Shown here piece after piece: positions 1 to 5,219 of a stretch of 5,249 bases of DNA. Source of the stretch: Eubacteriales Family XIII. Incertae Sedis bacterium. GTDB lineage: Bacteria > Bacillota > Clostridia > Peptostreptococcales > Anaerovoracaceae. The stretch covers positions 1 through 5,249 of the forward strand of contig JAITEX010000044.1 of NCBI GenBank assembly GCA_031281765.1. Reading direction: 5' to 3'. Made by a program: the position numbers and the translations under genes. The notes below the pieces were generated by a model. The model saw only the letters and a program-made list of their open reading frames with translations, did no database searches and was not told where the DNA came from. Each line of letters opens with the position of its first letter. Positions within the stretch are counted from its first letter, which is position 1.

Positions 1-1
1 C

Positions 2-1249
2 CCGGTCAACAGCGCCGACACTGCCGGCGTAACCCTCGGCACATCTACCGCCCGGTACGGGTTTGACTATACAAGGGCGACAGCGGACCCGCAGAGTGCG
101 ACACTCTATTCAGTCGCGGAGAATTATGCGCTTGACGGCGGAAAGTATGACGGAGAAAACGCCGTCCCGACAGTATACGCGGCGTGGAACGAAGCGGGTC
201 TGCTTCCGGGCAGAGACGATTATGACGCGGGAAACATGACAAAGGCGGGCTATACCTTTGACGGATGGGAGATCACATCCGAGGGCGCAAGCACGCCGGA
301 GACAGGTATTAACAATTCGCTTACGTGCAGTGACCTTGCCGTCAACACCGATACAACGGCCATCACTCTGACGGCGCAGTGGACAGCGAACGATGATACG
401 CCGTATATCGTGGAACATTACCTCATCAGCAGCGCCGGGACAGTGAAAAATACGGAAAATCTGACGGGTACGACCGATACGTCTGTAACGGCAACGGCTA
501 AAAATTATGCGGGCTATAGGCTGAACGCAGCGCATAGCGACGCTGTGCCGACGGGAACTATAGCGGGCGACGGCACGCTTGTATTGAAGCTGTATTATCA
601 AATAAACACCTATATCGTCACTTTTACGGACGGGCAAGGCACTACGCTGAAAACGCAGATAGTCGAATACGGCAACGCCGCGGCGGCGCCTGCCGAAAAC
701 CCGGGCAGGGACGGCTATATCTTCGACGGTTGGGATAGGGAGTTCGGCAGAGTTACCGGGAATCTTGTGATTACGGCGCAGTGGAGTGAAGCGTCCGGAG
801 AAGATTCCGGTACGGAGAATAACACAAACACGCCCACGCCGCCGCAACCGGGCACGGACACGAATGGGGGCAGTGGCTCAGGTGGCGGCGGAAGCACGCC
901 CACTGCGGACGCAGGCACGCCTGCGCAAGCGCGAACGGGTACTACGGGCGCGCCCGGCAATGCGACTGCCGCCACCGCCACCGGCACAGAAATAGGTGAC
1001 ACGGATACGCCGCTATCGGACGTTCCCGGCAATGATGTCGGTTCCGAAAACGACGCCGACAAGGGCCCCGCTCCGTCTACGGATACTGAGATAAACCCCT
1101 CGGATACCCCCCTTGCCGGCGGGAGCGGACAAGCTTCCGCGCTCGGCACGGCTCTGCCCATAGCGGGCGCCGCGCTCGCGGCGGCGCTGCTGTCCATCTT
1201 CTTCATACTCTTCCTGCGCCGCCGAAAGAGGGACGAAGAGGAAGCGTAG
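2..1249 (+). CDS. C-terminal part of a cell-surface repeat protein (InlB B-type / Listeria-Bacteroides repeats, MucBP-like module, C-terminal membrane anchor); 5' end cut by the window
   Basis: The frame is open from base 2 to the stop at 1247-1249, giving 415 residues with no start in view; the ATG at 236 is internal because coding-like sequence continues upstream of it. Residues are numbered from base 2. Residues about 60-65 (VYAAW) look like the last strand of an earlier repeat. A repeat with GYTFDGW runs about 80-128 and ends LTAQW. Residues about 135-200 (YIVEHYL ... LKLYYQ) resemble a MucBP-like module. A second repeat, with VTFTDGQG, GYIFDGW and ITAQW, covers about 203-261. A low-complexity linker rich in Thr, Pro, Gly and Ala follows (about 262-380), including a GSGSGGGGS stretch. 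A hydrophobic segment at about 381-405 is followed by RRRKRDEEEA. These modules are known from secreted adhesins and surface proteins of Firmicutes; binding to host or mucus ligands is inference. There is no LPXTG, only LPIAG at 385-389, so it may be membrane-anchored rather than sortase-linked. The surface-protein call is strong; the ligand is unknown. Confidence 0.88.
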   Translation, partial: PVNSADTAGVTLGTSTARYGFDYTRATADPQSATLYSVAENYALDGGKYDGENAVPTVYAAWNEAGLLPGRDDYDAGNMTKAGYTFDGWEITSEGASTPETGINNSLTCSDLAVNTDTTAITLTAQWTANDDTPYIVEHYLISSAGTVKNTENLTGTTDTSVTATAKNYAGYRLNAAHSDAVPTGTIAGDGTLVLKLYYQINTYIVTFTDGQGTTLKTQIVEYGNAAAAPAENPGRDGYIFDGWDREFGRVTGNLVITAQWSEASGEDSGTENNTNTPTPPQPGTDTNGGSGSGGGGSTPTADAGTPAQARTGTTGAPGNATAATATGTEIGDTDTPLSDVPGNDVGSENDADKGPAPSTDTEINPSDTPLAGGSGQASALGTALPIAGAALAAALLSIFFILFLRRRKRDEEEA

Positions 1250-1288
1250 TTCGCATACAAGAAAAAAGAGAATAATTCCCGATAAATA

Positions 1289-1322
1289 GAGCGCGCATAT
1301 AGTAGGGACCATATGCGCGCTT
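1289..1322 (+). terminator. Hairpin after the surface-protein gene, possible weak intrinsic terminator
   Basis: GCGCGCATAT at 1291-1300 is perfectly complementary to ATATGCGCGC at 1311-1320, with one more A-T pair and a G-T pair outside and a 10-base loop. It lies 40 bases after the stop of the surface-protein gene. What follows (TTAGTCTTATT) is T-rich but has no uninterrupted T run, so termination may be inefficient. The hairpin is certain; its role is inferred from position. Confidence 0.45.
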
Positions 1323-1330
1323 AGTCTTAT

Positions 1331-1367
1331 TCGGCGAAATGTGCTAATAATATATAGATTTCGCCGA
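1331..1367 (+). repeat. 37-bp hairpin repeat, copy 1 of 2
   Basis: TCGGCGAAAT (1331-1340) and ATTTCGCCGA (1358-1367) form a perfect 10-bp stem, which extends to 13 bp here with TAT/ATA at 1328-1330 and 1368-1370. The 17-base loop (1341-1357) matches the loop of copy 2 at 1459-1495 at 15 of 17 positions, so the whole unit is 35/37 identical and in the same orientation. A conserved loop as well as conserved arms suggests a directional element, such as an RNA structure or protein target, more than a simple symmetric operator. This copy is 145 bases upstream of the ATPase start. Confidence 0.85.
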
Positions 1368-1380
1368 ATATAATTTTACG

Positions 1381-1395
1381 ATCTGAAATTCAGAT
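1381..1395. promoter_or_regulatory. 15-bp perfect palindrome, possible operator
   Basis: ATCTGAA (1381-1387) and TTCAGAT (1389-1395) are exact inverse complements around a single central A. It sits between the two 37-bp hairpin repeats and 24 bases upstream of the proposed -35 element of the ATPase gene, a position that would suit an activator or repressor. No regulator gene is next to it, and a short palindrome in AT-rich DNA can arise by chance. Confidence 0.3.
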
Positions 1396-1418
1396 ATGAT
1401 GCCCTACTGGACAAATCG

Positions 1419-1448
1419 TTGAAAATACGATAGTATATGTAATAAGAT
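1419..1448 (+). promoter_or_regulatory. Candidate sigma-A-type promoter for the ATPase gene
   Basis: TTGAAA (1419-1424) resembles the -35 consensus at 5 of 6 positions. TAAGAT (1443-1448) resembles the -10 consensus at 4 of 6, after an 18-base spacer. Transcription would start near 1455, just before hairpin copy 2 (1459-1495), which would put that hairpin at the very 5' end of the mRNA. TATATG at 1434 and TAATAA at 1440 are alternative -10 choices, so the exact start is uncertain. Confidence 0.4.
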
Positions 1449-1458
1449 ACTTCTTAAC

Positions 1459-1495
1459 TCGGCGAAATGTGCTAAAAACATATAGATTTCGCCGA
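1459..1495 (+). repeat. 37-bp hairpin repeat, copy 2 of 2, directly ahead of the ATPase gene
   Basis: The stem arms TCGGCGAAAT (1459-1468) and ATTTCGCCGA (1486-1495) are identical to those of copy 1 at 1331-1367. The loop differs only at two bases (T to A and T to C). The second arm ends five bases before the Shine-Dalgarno sequence at 1501-1507. If transcribed, it could affect mRNA stability or ribosome access; as DNA it could be an operator overlapping the transcription start. Ninety-one bases separate the two copies. Confidence 0.85.
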
Positions 1496-1500
1496 CAATA

Positions 1501-1507
1501 AAAGGAG
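1501..1507 (+). promoter_or_regulatory. Strong ribosome binding site of the ATPase gene
   Basis: AAAGGAG ends five bases before the ATG at 1513 and fixes that start. It is notable because the next gene (ATG 3001) has no visible Shine-Dalgarno and the last gene (ATG 3958) has only a distant, weak one. Confidence 0.8.
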
Positions 1508-1512
1508 AGCCT

Positions 1513-2937
1513 ATGTCAGTAAGCCGTAAGATAGTAGGAAGAAAGCGGGAGCAAGAGGAGCTTTTTGACGCGTTCCGTTCCAACAAATCGGAGTTCGTCG
1601 CTGTGTACGGCCGCAGAAGGGTAGGCAAGACATTCCTCGTCCGTTCACTTTTCGAGAAGGAGTTCGCGTTTCATTTGACGGCGTCGCACGAAGCGGACAC
1701 CGGGTCGCACCTATCCCGTTTCGCGGAATCGCTTGTGGAGTATGGGGATTCCGATCATTCTGTCCCCGAAAATTGGCAGGACGCGTTCCGGCGATTGAGG
1801 GTTTTATTGGATGGGGCCAACCGCAAGCGCAAGGTCGTTTTTATTGATGAGATGCCGTGGCTCGACACGAAGAAATCGGGATTTGTTCCCGCATTGGAGC
1901 TTTTCTGGAACGATTGGGCTTCCGCGCGGGATGACATATGCCTTATAGTTTGCGGATCGTCGGCTTCGTGGGTCATTAAAAAGCTTTTCAAGAGCCGCGG
2001 CGGCCTGCATAACAGGGTTACGCGACGCATATTGCTTGAACCGTTTACGCTCTCGGAATGCAGGCAGTATTACGAACAGTCGGGACTGCCGACCGACGAC
2101 ATGAATATGCTCGAAGCCTATATGTTTATCGGCGGTATTCCGTATTATATGGATTTGCTTAATGCAAAAAAAAGTCTTGCGCAAAACATCGGTGACCTCT
2201 GCTTTTCTCGTGGCGGCGCACTGAGGGATGAGTTTGACAACCTCTATGCTTCGTTGTTTCGCGCGCCACACCGCCACATTCTTGTGGTAGAAGCGCTTGG
2301 GAAAAAGACGCGGGGCCTTACGCGTGAAGATATAAAGAATATGACGGGGCTCCCGGAGGGAGGGAATCTCACGGATGTGCTGACCGAACTTGAGTGGAGC
2401 GGTTTTATTCGAACGTATACGCCATTCGAAAAAAAACGAAAGGGGACCCTCTATCAACTAATAGACCATTACACATTGTTTTATTTGGCATTCATTAAGG
2501 GGAGCGAAGACAATGATAAAAATTACTGGTTAAAGATGAGGGAAACGCCGGTCTATCGCAGTTGGCGCGGCTACGCCTTTGAACAGGTATGTTTATCGCA
2601 CCTTGAGCAGATACGGCGTGCAATCGGCATATCCGGGATCATTACCCGCGCCGCGTCATGGCGCAGCGAAGAATCCGATCCGGGCGCCCAAATTGATTTG
2701 CTGATTGACCGCAATGATGGCGTTGTTTCGCTTTGTGAAATGAAGTATTCTGATTCGGAGATTGCGCTTACAAAGAGCATGGCGGCAAATATTCGTGGAA
2801 AACGCAATACATTCATCGCTGAAAGCGGCACAAAGAAAGCCGTGCATATTGCTTTGGTCACACCAATAGGATTGAAACGCAACACATATTATGATGTGGC
2901 GCAGGCGGTCGTGACGATGGGTGATTTGACGAGTTAG
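1513..2937 (+). CDS. AAA-type ATPase with winged helix and C-terminal DUF234 / PD-(D/E)XK nuclease-like domain
   Basis: The 474-residue product has the architecture of the 'archaeal ATPase' (PF01637-like) plus DUF234 (PF03008-like) family, at full length. It begins IVGRKREQEEL (7-17). Walker A is GRRRVGKT (33-40), Walker B is VVFIDE (108-113), and a sensor-like CGSSASW follows at 147-153. HNRVTRR at 166-172 and IGGIPYYM at 206-213 are typical of the family. A winged-helix-like segment lies at about 268-302 (GLTREDIKNMTGLPEGGNL ... SGFI). The C-terminus keeps a PD-(D/E)XK-like set: E357 in YAFEQVC, D395 in QIDLLID, and E409-x-K411 in LCEMKYS. ATP hydrolysis and DNA or nucleic-acid cleavage are therefore plausible, but substrate and physiological role are unknown for most members; a defence or mobile-element role is inference. 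Parts of the gene are AT-rich (2461-2520 is 33% GC, against 73% for 3241-3300 in the next gene), consistent with acquisition. No partner gene is adjacent. Confidence 0.9.
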   Translation: MSVSRKIVGRKREQEELFDAFRSNKSEFVAVYGRRRVGKTFLVRSLFEKEFAFHLTASHEADTGSHLSRFAESLVEYGDSDHSVPENWQDAFRRLRVLLDGANRKRKVVFIDEMPWLDTKKSGFVPALELFWNDWASARDDICLIVCGSSASWVIKKLFKSRGGLHNRVTRRILLEPFTLSECRQYYEQSGLPTDDMNMLEAYMFIGGIPYYMDLLNAKKSLAQNIGDLCFSRGGALRDEFDNLYASLFRAPHRHILVVEALGKKTRGLTREDIKNMTGLPEGGNLTDVLTELEWSGFIRTYTPFEKKRKGTLYQLIDHYTLFYLAFIKGSEDNDKNYWLKMRETPVYRSWRGYAFEQVCLSHLEQIRRAIGISGIITRAASWRSEESDPGAQIDLLIDRNDGVVSLCEMKYSDSEIALTKSMAANIRGKRNTFIAESGTKKAVHIALVTPIGLKRNTYYDVAQAVVTMGDLTS

Positions 2938-2985
2938 TTTGCCGGCCTCGCCCCGTGCGCACATTCCCCGAACCATGCGCCGCTG

Positions 2986-2994
2986 TGCTATACT
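2986..2994 (+). promoter_or_regulatory. Extended -10 promoter element for the MBL-fold gene
   Basis: TGCTATACT contains the TGn extension and TATACT, 5 of 6 to TATAAT. There is no recognisable -35 at 16-18 bases upstream. The element ends six bases before the ATG at 3001, so transcription from it would begin at or beside the start codon. A matching lack of Shine-Dalgarno sequence raises the possibility of a leaderless transcript. Confidence 0.5.
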
Positions 2995-3000
2995 GATATT

Positions 3001-3804
3001 ATGTCACTAAGTTTTTGTTCATTCGCGAGCGGCAGCAGTGGAAACTGTTACCTTGTAAAGACGGAATCCACTTCGGTAATAATTGACGCAGGCATCAGCG
3101 CGAAGCGTATACGCGAGGGGCTTGCGCGTACGAACACGCCCGAGGAAAGCGTTGCGGCGCTGCTCGTTACGCATGAGCATTCGGACCACGTCAGCGGCCT
3201 CGGCCCGGCGACGAACGCGCTGAAAACGGCGGAAGTCGTTGCGTCCGCGGGAACCTTTGCGAATCTCCGCGGCGGCGCCGTGAACATCCCGTCCGGCCGC
3301 AAGCACATCGTATCCGCGGGAAACCGCCTGACGGCCGGCGATATTGAAATTTCGGTATTCGGCCTCCGGCACGACGCGGCCGAACCGACCGGCTTCACGC
3401 TGACAAGCAGCAGCGGCAGCGTCAGCATCGTAACGGATACGGGAGCGTTGACGGAGGAAATCCTCTCGGCGGTCTGCGATTCTGATTTGATAGCGCTCGA
3501 AGCGAACCACGATGTGGAAATGCTGAAACACGGCCGCTATCCGGCCTTTCTGAAACAGCGCATCCTCGGCGAATCCGGCCACCTGTCAAACGCGCAGGCC
3601 GCAAACGCCGTCTGCGAAATCATGAATATGGACAAAAAACCGCGCTGCATCCTGCTTTCCCATCTATCCCGCGACAATAACCATCCCCAGCTTGCGGAAA
3701 AAACCGTTGCGGACATACTCGGCGAAATGGGCTGGTATTCGGGCCGCGACCTCTTTCTCAAGCCCCTGCTGCGCGACCGCATGAGCGTCGTATTTGAAAT
3801 CTAA
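3001..3804 (+). CDS. walJ: WalJ/YycJ-like metallo-beta-lactamase-fold hydrolase
   Basis: The 267-residue protein is of normal length for YycJ/WalJ and starts with the family signature FASGSSGNCYLV (8-19), which supports the ATG at 3001. Metal-ligand motifs are present: HEHSDH at 58-63, RHD at 123-125, TDTG at 145-148, EANHD at 167-171, SGHLSN at 192-197 and LSHLSRDNN at 219-227. The family is cytoplasmic and binds two metal ions. Bacillus members have been linked to DNA exonuclease activity and mutation avoidance, while the name WalJ comes from its place in the walRK operon of low-GC Gram-positives. Here no walR, walK, walH or walI is next to it; its upstream neighbour is the ATPase-nuclease gene, 63 bases away. 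The gene is GC-rich in the third position and looks native. The family call is firm; the exact substrate in this organism is not known. Confidence 0.92.
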   Translation: MSLSFCSFASGSSGNCYLVKTESTSVIIDAGISAKRIREGLARTNTPEESVAALLVTHEHSDHVSGLGPATNALKTAEVVASAGTFANLRGGAVNIPSGRKHIVSAGNRLTAGDIEISVFGLRHDAAEPTGFTLTSSSGSVSIVTDTGALTEEILSAVCDSDLIALEANHDVEMLKHGRYPAFLKQRILGESGHLSNAQAANAVCEIMNMDKKPRCILLSHLSRDNNHPQLAEKTVADILGEMGWYSGRDLFLKPLLRDRMSVVFEI

Positions 3805-3836
3805 AAGCCCGGCAAAACGGTAATTACAAAATTTTC

Positions 3837-3862
3837 ATGTTTAAAACCCGAAAAAACGGGTA
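3837..3862 (+). repeat. 26-bp intergenic repeat, copy A (upstream of the sigma-factor gene)
   Basis: This 26-mer starts ATGTTTAAAACC and ends AAAAAACGGGTA. It recurs at 5155-5180 with 24 of 26 bases identical; the only change is CG at 3849-3850 against GC at 5167-5168. In this copy ACCCG and CGGGT form a 5-bp hairpin around six A; the swap in copy B breaks it. The two copies sit in the same orientation on either side of the sigma-factor gene, each followed by a GA/CT-rich hairpin. Confidence 0.8.
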
Positions 3863-3870
3863 TATATAAT
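3840..3870 (+). promoter_or_regulatory. Candidate promoter of the sigma-factor gene
   Basis: TATAAT at 3865-3870 is a perfect -10 hexamer in a TA-rich run. TTTAAA at 3840-3845, inside the 26-bp repeat, matches the -35 consensus at 4 of 6 with a long 19-base spacer. Transcription would begin near 3877, at the foot of the hairpin at 3874-3912. TATAAC at 3873-3878 is an alternative -10. An ECF-type promoter (AAC-type -35 about 16 bases from CGT-type -10) was looked for and not found with proper spacing. Confidence 0.45.
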
Positions 3871-3873
3871 AAT

Positions 3874-3912
3874 ATAACTAAGAGAGACAGCAAAAGTCCC
3901 TCTCTTGGTTGT
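3874..3912 (+). promoter_or_regulatory. Long hairpin in the leader of the sigma-factor gene
   Basis: AAGAGAG (3880-3886) pairs with CTCTCTT (3900-3906). The stem extends outward through 3874-3879 with 3907-3912, using two G-U pairs, and inward by AC/GT after a two-base bulge; the loop is AGCAAAA. It lies 46 bases before the start codon. No T run follows, so it is not a good terminator, though it resembles the terminator hairpin at 5184-5219. It may stabilise the 5' end of the mRNA or be a remnant of an attenuator; this is inference. Confidence 0.5.
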
Positions 3913-3957
3913 CCTCTTTCTACAGGTAGATGAAATGAAGGGTGCGGAAAATTAAAC

Positions 3958-5124
3958 ATGGATAAAGAGCGAATTACAAGGTTGGCGGCGGAAGCCGTGA
4001 GCGGGGATGCCCGCGCATTCGAAGACCTGTATTCCGCGTGCGCGCAGACGATTCTGTTCCATTGCCGCAACCTCATTGTCGATAAAAACCAATATGAGGA
4101 TGTGGCGCAAGAAGTCGCCATCGCCCTGTTTCGGAATATCGGGACGCTGAAAGAGCCGAAAGCTTTTTCCGGGTGGCTGCACCGCATTATCAGGAATACG
4201 TGCATCAACCACAACAGAAGGTTTATGAACAATGCGGAGAGCAAAAACGTCCAAAACAGTGAAGAAACGCTTGCCGCCCTTTGGGCCGAAAGTCCGGACG
4301 AAAACCCGGAGCAATATGTGACGGACAACGCGGTGTTCTTCGATATGCTGGAGGACCTCCCGCCCATACAGCGCGAAACGTTGATATTGCGCTATTATGA
4401 CGGGCTGAGCTACCGGGAGATTGCAAACGTCCTCGGCAGTGCCGTTTCGACGGTCAGCACGAACCTGATAAAAGCGAAGCGGTCTTTGGAAAAGATGACA
4501 TGGCAGGAAGATGAAAACAGAATGATGAATACAGCAAGAATCGGCGATATAATAACGACCGGCGTGAGCAGCCTTATTCCCGCGACAGCGGTAAGCCGCT
4601 TCGTCGAAACCGCGAGCGTGAATATACTGATGACCGCGGAGTCGGCGGGAACCGCCGGCGCAACGGCCGCGGCGGGAAAGGCCGCCCTCGGCGTAGGAAA
4701 GGGGATTCTTCTCGGGACCACCTGCGTCGCGGTCATCGCTACGGGGGCCTACGGCGTCTTTTCGCATAATAACGCGAAGATAAGCGCGCAGGAAGCCGTT
4801 TCCGCAGCCGCAATTCAGGAGCCCGCGCAGATTGTTACCTACACAGGCGCCTTACATCTCGTCTTTACGAATGAGGCGGGAGAAGAGACACGGCGGAATA
4901 TCAGCGCCATTCGCGTTACCGAGGACGGCGCCGCCGCCGAAGAAACCACCTGGGCCATTACGGATGAAAACGGCGCGCAGATCCTCTCCGGCTCCGGCAA
5001 AACCGTCACAAACGGGCTCGACGCCCTGCCGAACGGCGCCTACAAAGCGAAGTTCACCCTTACCGAAGAGAACGGCGCCACCGCCGAAATCAGCCGCTCA
5101 TTCTTCATCGACAAGGTGGAATAA
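3958..5124 (+). CDS. Membrane-tethered sigma-70 family (ECF-like) sigma factor with extracellular C-terminal domain
   Basis: The product has 388 residues, about twice the usual ECF sigma length. Sigma region 2 lies at about 20-90: FEDLYSACAQ, then YEDVAQEVAIALFRN and the FSGWLHRIIRNTCINHNRR stretch. Region 4 lies at about 128-180: LPPIQRETLILRYYDGLSYREIANVLG followed by the recognition helix STVSTNLIKAKRSL. Residues about 190-248 are a small-residue-rich linker (many Ala, Gly, Thr). A single membrane segment is at about 250-268 (ILLGTTCVAVIATGAYGVF). Residues about 289-387 are beta-rich and Ig-like in look (GALHLVFTNEAGEE ... YKAKFTLTEENGA ... SFFIDK) and would be outside the cell. No zinc-type anti-sigma motif (HxxxCxxC) is present. 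The frame is continuous, so this is a true fusion. The likely role is transcription of target genes when an outside signal releases or changes the sigma part; the signal and targets are unknown. The Shine-Dalgarno is weak and distant (AAGGGTG, 13 bases before ATG), but region 2 fits this start. Confidence 0.88.
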   Translation: MDKERITRLAAEAVSGDARAFEDLYSACAQTILFHCRNLIVDKNQYEDVAQEVAIALFRNIGTLKEPKAFSGWLHRIIRNTCINHNRRFMNNAESKNVQNSEETLAALWAESPDENPEQYVTDNAVFFDMLEDLPPIQRETLILRYYDGLSYREIANVLGSAVSTVSTNLIKAKRSLEKMTWQEDENRMMNTARIGDIITTGVSSLIPATAVSRFVETASVNILMTAESAGTAGATAAAGKAALGVGKGILLGTTCVAVIATGAYGVFSHNNAKISAQEAVSAAAIQEPAQIVTYTGALHLVFTNEAGEETRRNISAIRVTEDGAAAEETTWAITDENGAQILSGSGKTVTNGLDALPNGAYKAKFTLTEENGATAEISRSFFIDKVE

Positions 5125-5135
5125 ACGCAGAAAAT

Positions 5136-5171
5136 AAAAAAAATTTGCGGATTTATGTTTAAAACCGCAAA
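5136..5171 (-). terminator. Possible intrinsic terminator on the - strand
   Basis: TTTGCGG (5144-5150) and CCGCAAA (5165-5171) form a 7-bp stem with a 14-base loop. Read on the - strand the stem is followed by eight T (A run at 5136-5143) and then more T-rich sequence. It would stop transcription entering from a - strand gene beyond the right edge of the window, which is not visible. The large loop makes it a modest candidate, and it overlaps repeat copy B. Confidence 0.3.
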
Positions 5172-5180
5172 AAACGGGTA
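5155..5180 (+). repeat. 26-bp intergenic repeat, copy B (downstream of the sigma-factor gene)
   Basis: This is the second copy of the element at 3837-3862, 24/26 identical and in the same orientation, 1318 bases further on. The central CG is swapped to GC. It is followed by TAAATAAAAG and no TATAAT, so unlike copy A it has no convincing -10 element. It precedes the hairpin at 5184-5219, just as copy A precedes the hairpin at 3874-3912. Confidence 0.8.
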
Positions 5181-5183
5181 AAT

Positions 5184-5219
5184 AAAAGAGAGAGGCACAA
5201 ATAGCCTGTCTCTTTTTTT
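5184..5219 (+). terminator. Intrinsic terminator after the sigma-factor gene
   Basis: A stem pairs 5184-5196 with 5204-5216 with a single G-G mismatch (5192 with 5208). The loop is ACAAATA, the stem top is GGC/GCC, and seven T follow the GC part (5213-5219). It lies 60 bases after the stop codon at 5122-5124 and is the best intrinsic terminator in the window. The same GA/CT-rich design occurs in the leader at 3874-3912, so an attenuator ahead of a gene beyond the right edge cannot be excluded. Bases 5220-5249 hold nothing recognisable. Confidence 0.75.

Noticed and set aside
110..847. Long - strand open frame of 245 codons opposite the surface-protein gene
   Set aside because: It is Arg-rich with no recognisable domain, and it mirrors the GC-rich third positions of the + strand gene. 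The same applies to the - strand frame at 3952-4767.
1331..1495. CRISPR mini-array or type III toxin-antitoxin repeat region
   Set aside because: There are only two copies, they are strongly palindromic, and they lie 91 bp apart with no regular spacer. The downstream protein is an ATPase-DUF234 type, not a Cas protein or a ToxN-like RNase.
1250..2937. Insertion sequence or transposon carrying the ATPase gene
   Set aside because: There is no transposase or integrase, and no copy of the hairpin repeat or target-site duplication was found at the right side of the gene (2938-3000).
3719..3729. Third copy of the TCGGCGAAATG half of the 37-bp hairpin repeat
   Set aside because: The 11-base match lies in the coding frame of walJ (L-G-E-M), and there is no second arm nearby, so it is a chance match.
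3843..3862. ECF-type autoregulated promoter in the 26-bp repeat (AAAACC ... CGGGTA)
   Set aside because: Only eight bases separate the two boxes, while ECF promoters need about 16-17. The TATAAT at 3865-3870 is a better -10.
3935..3955. Short leader peptide (MKGAEN) just before the sigma-factor gene
   Set aside because: It has six codons and no convincing ribosome site of its own, and it contains no regulatory amino-acid run.
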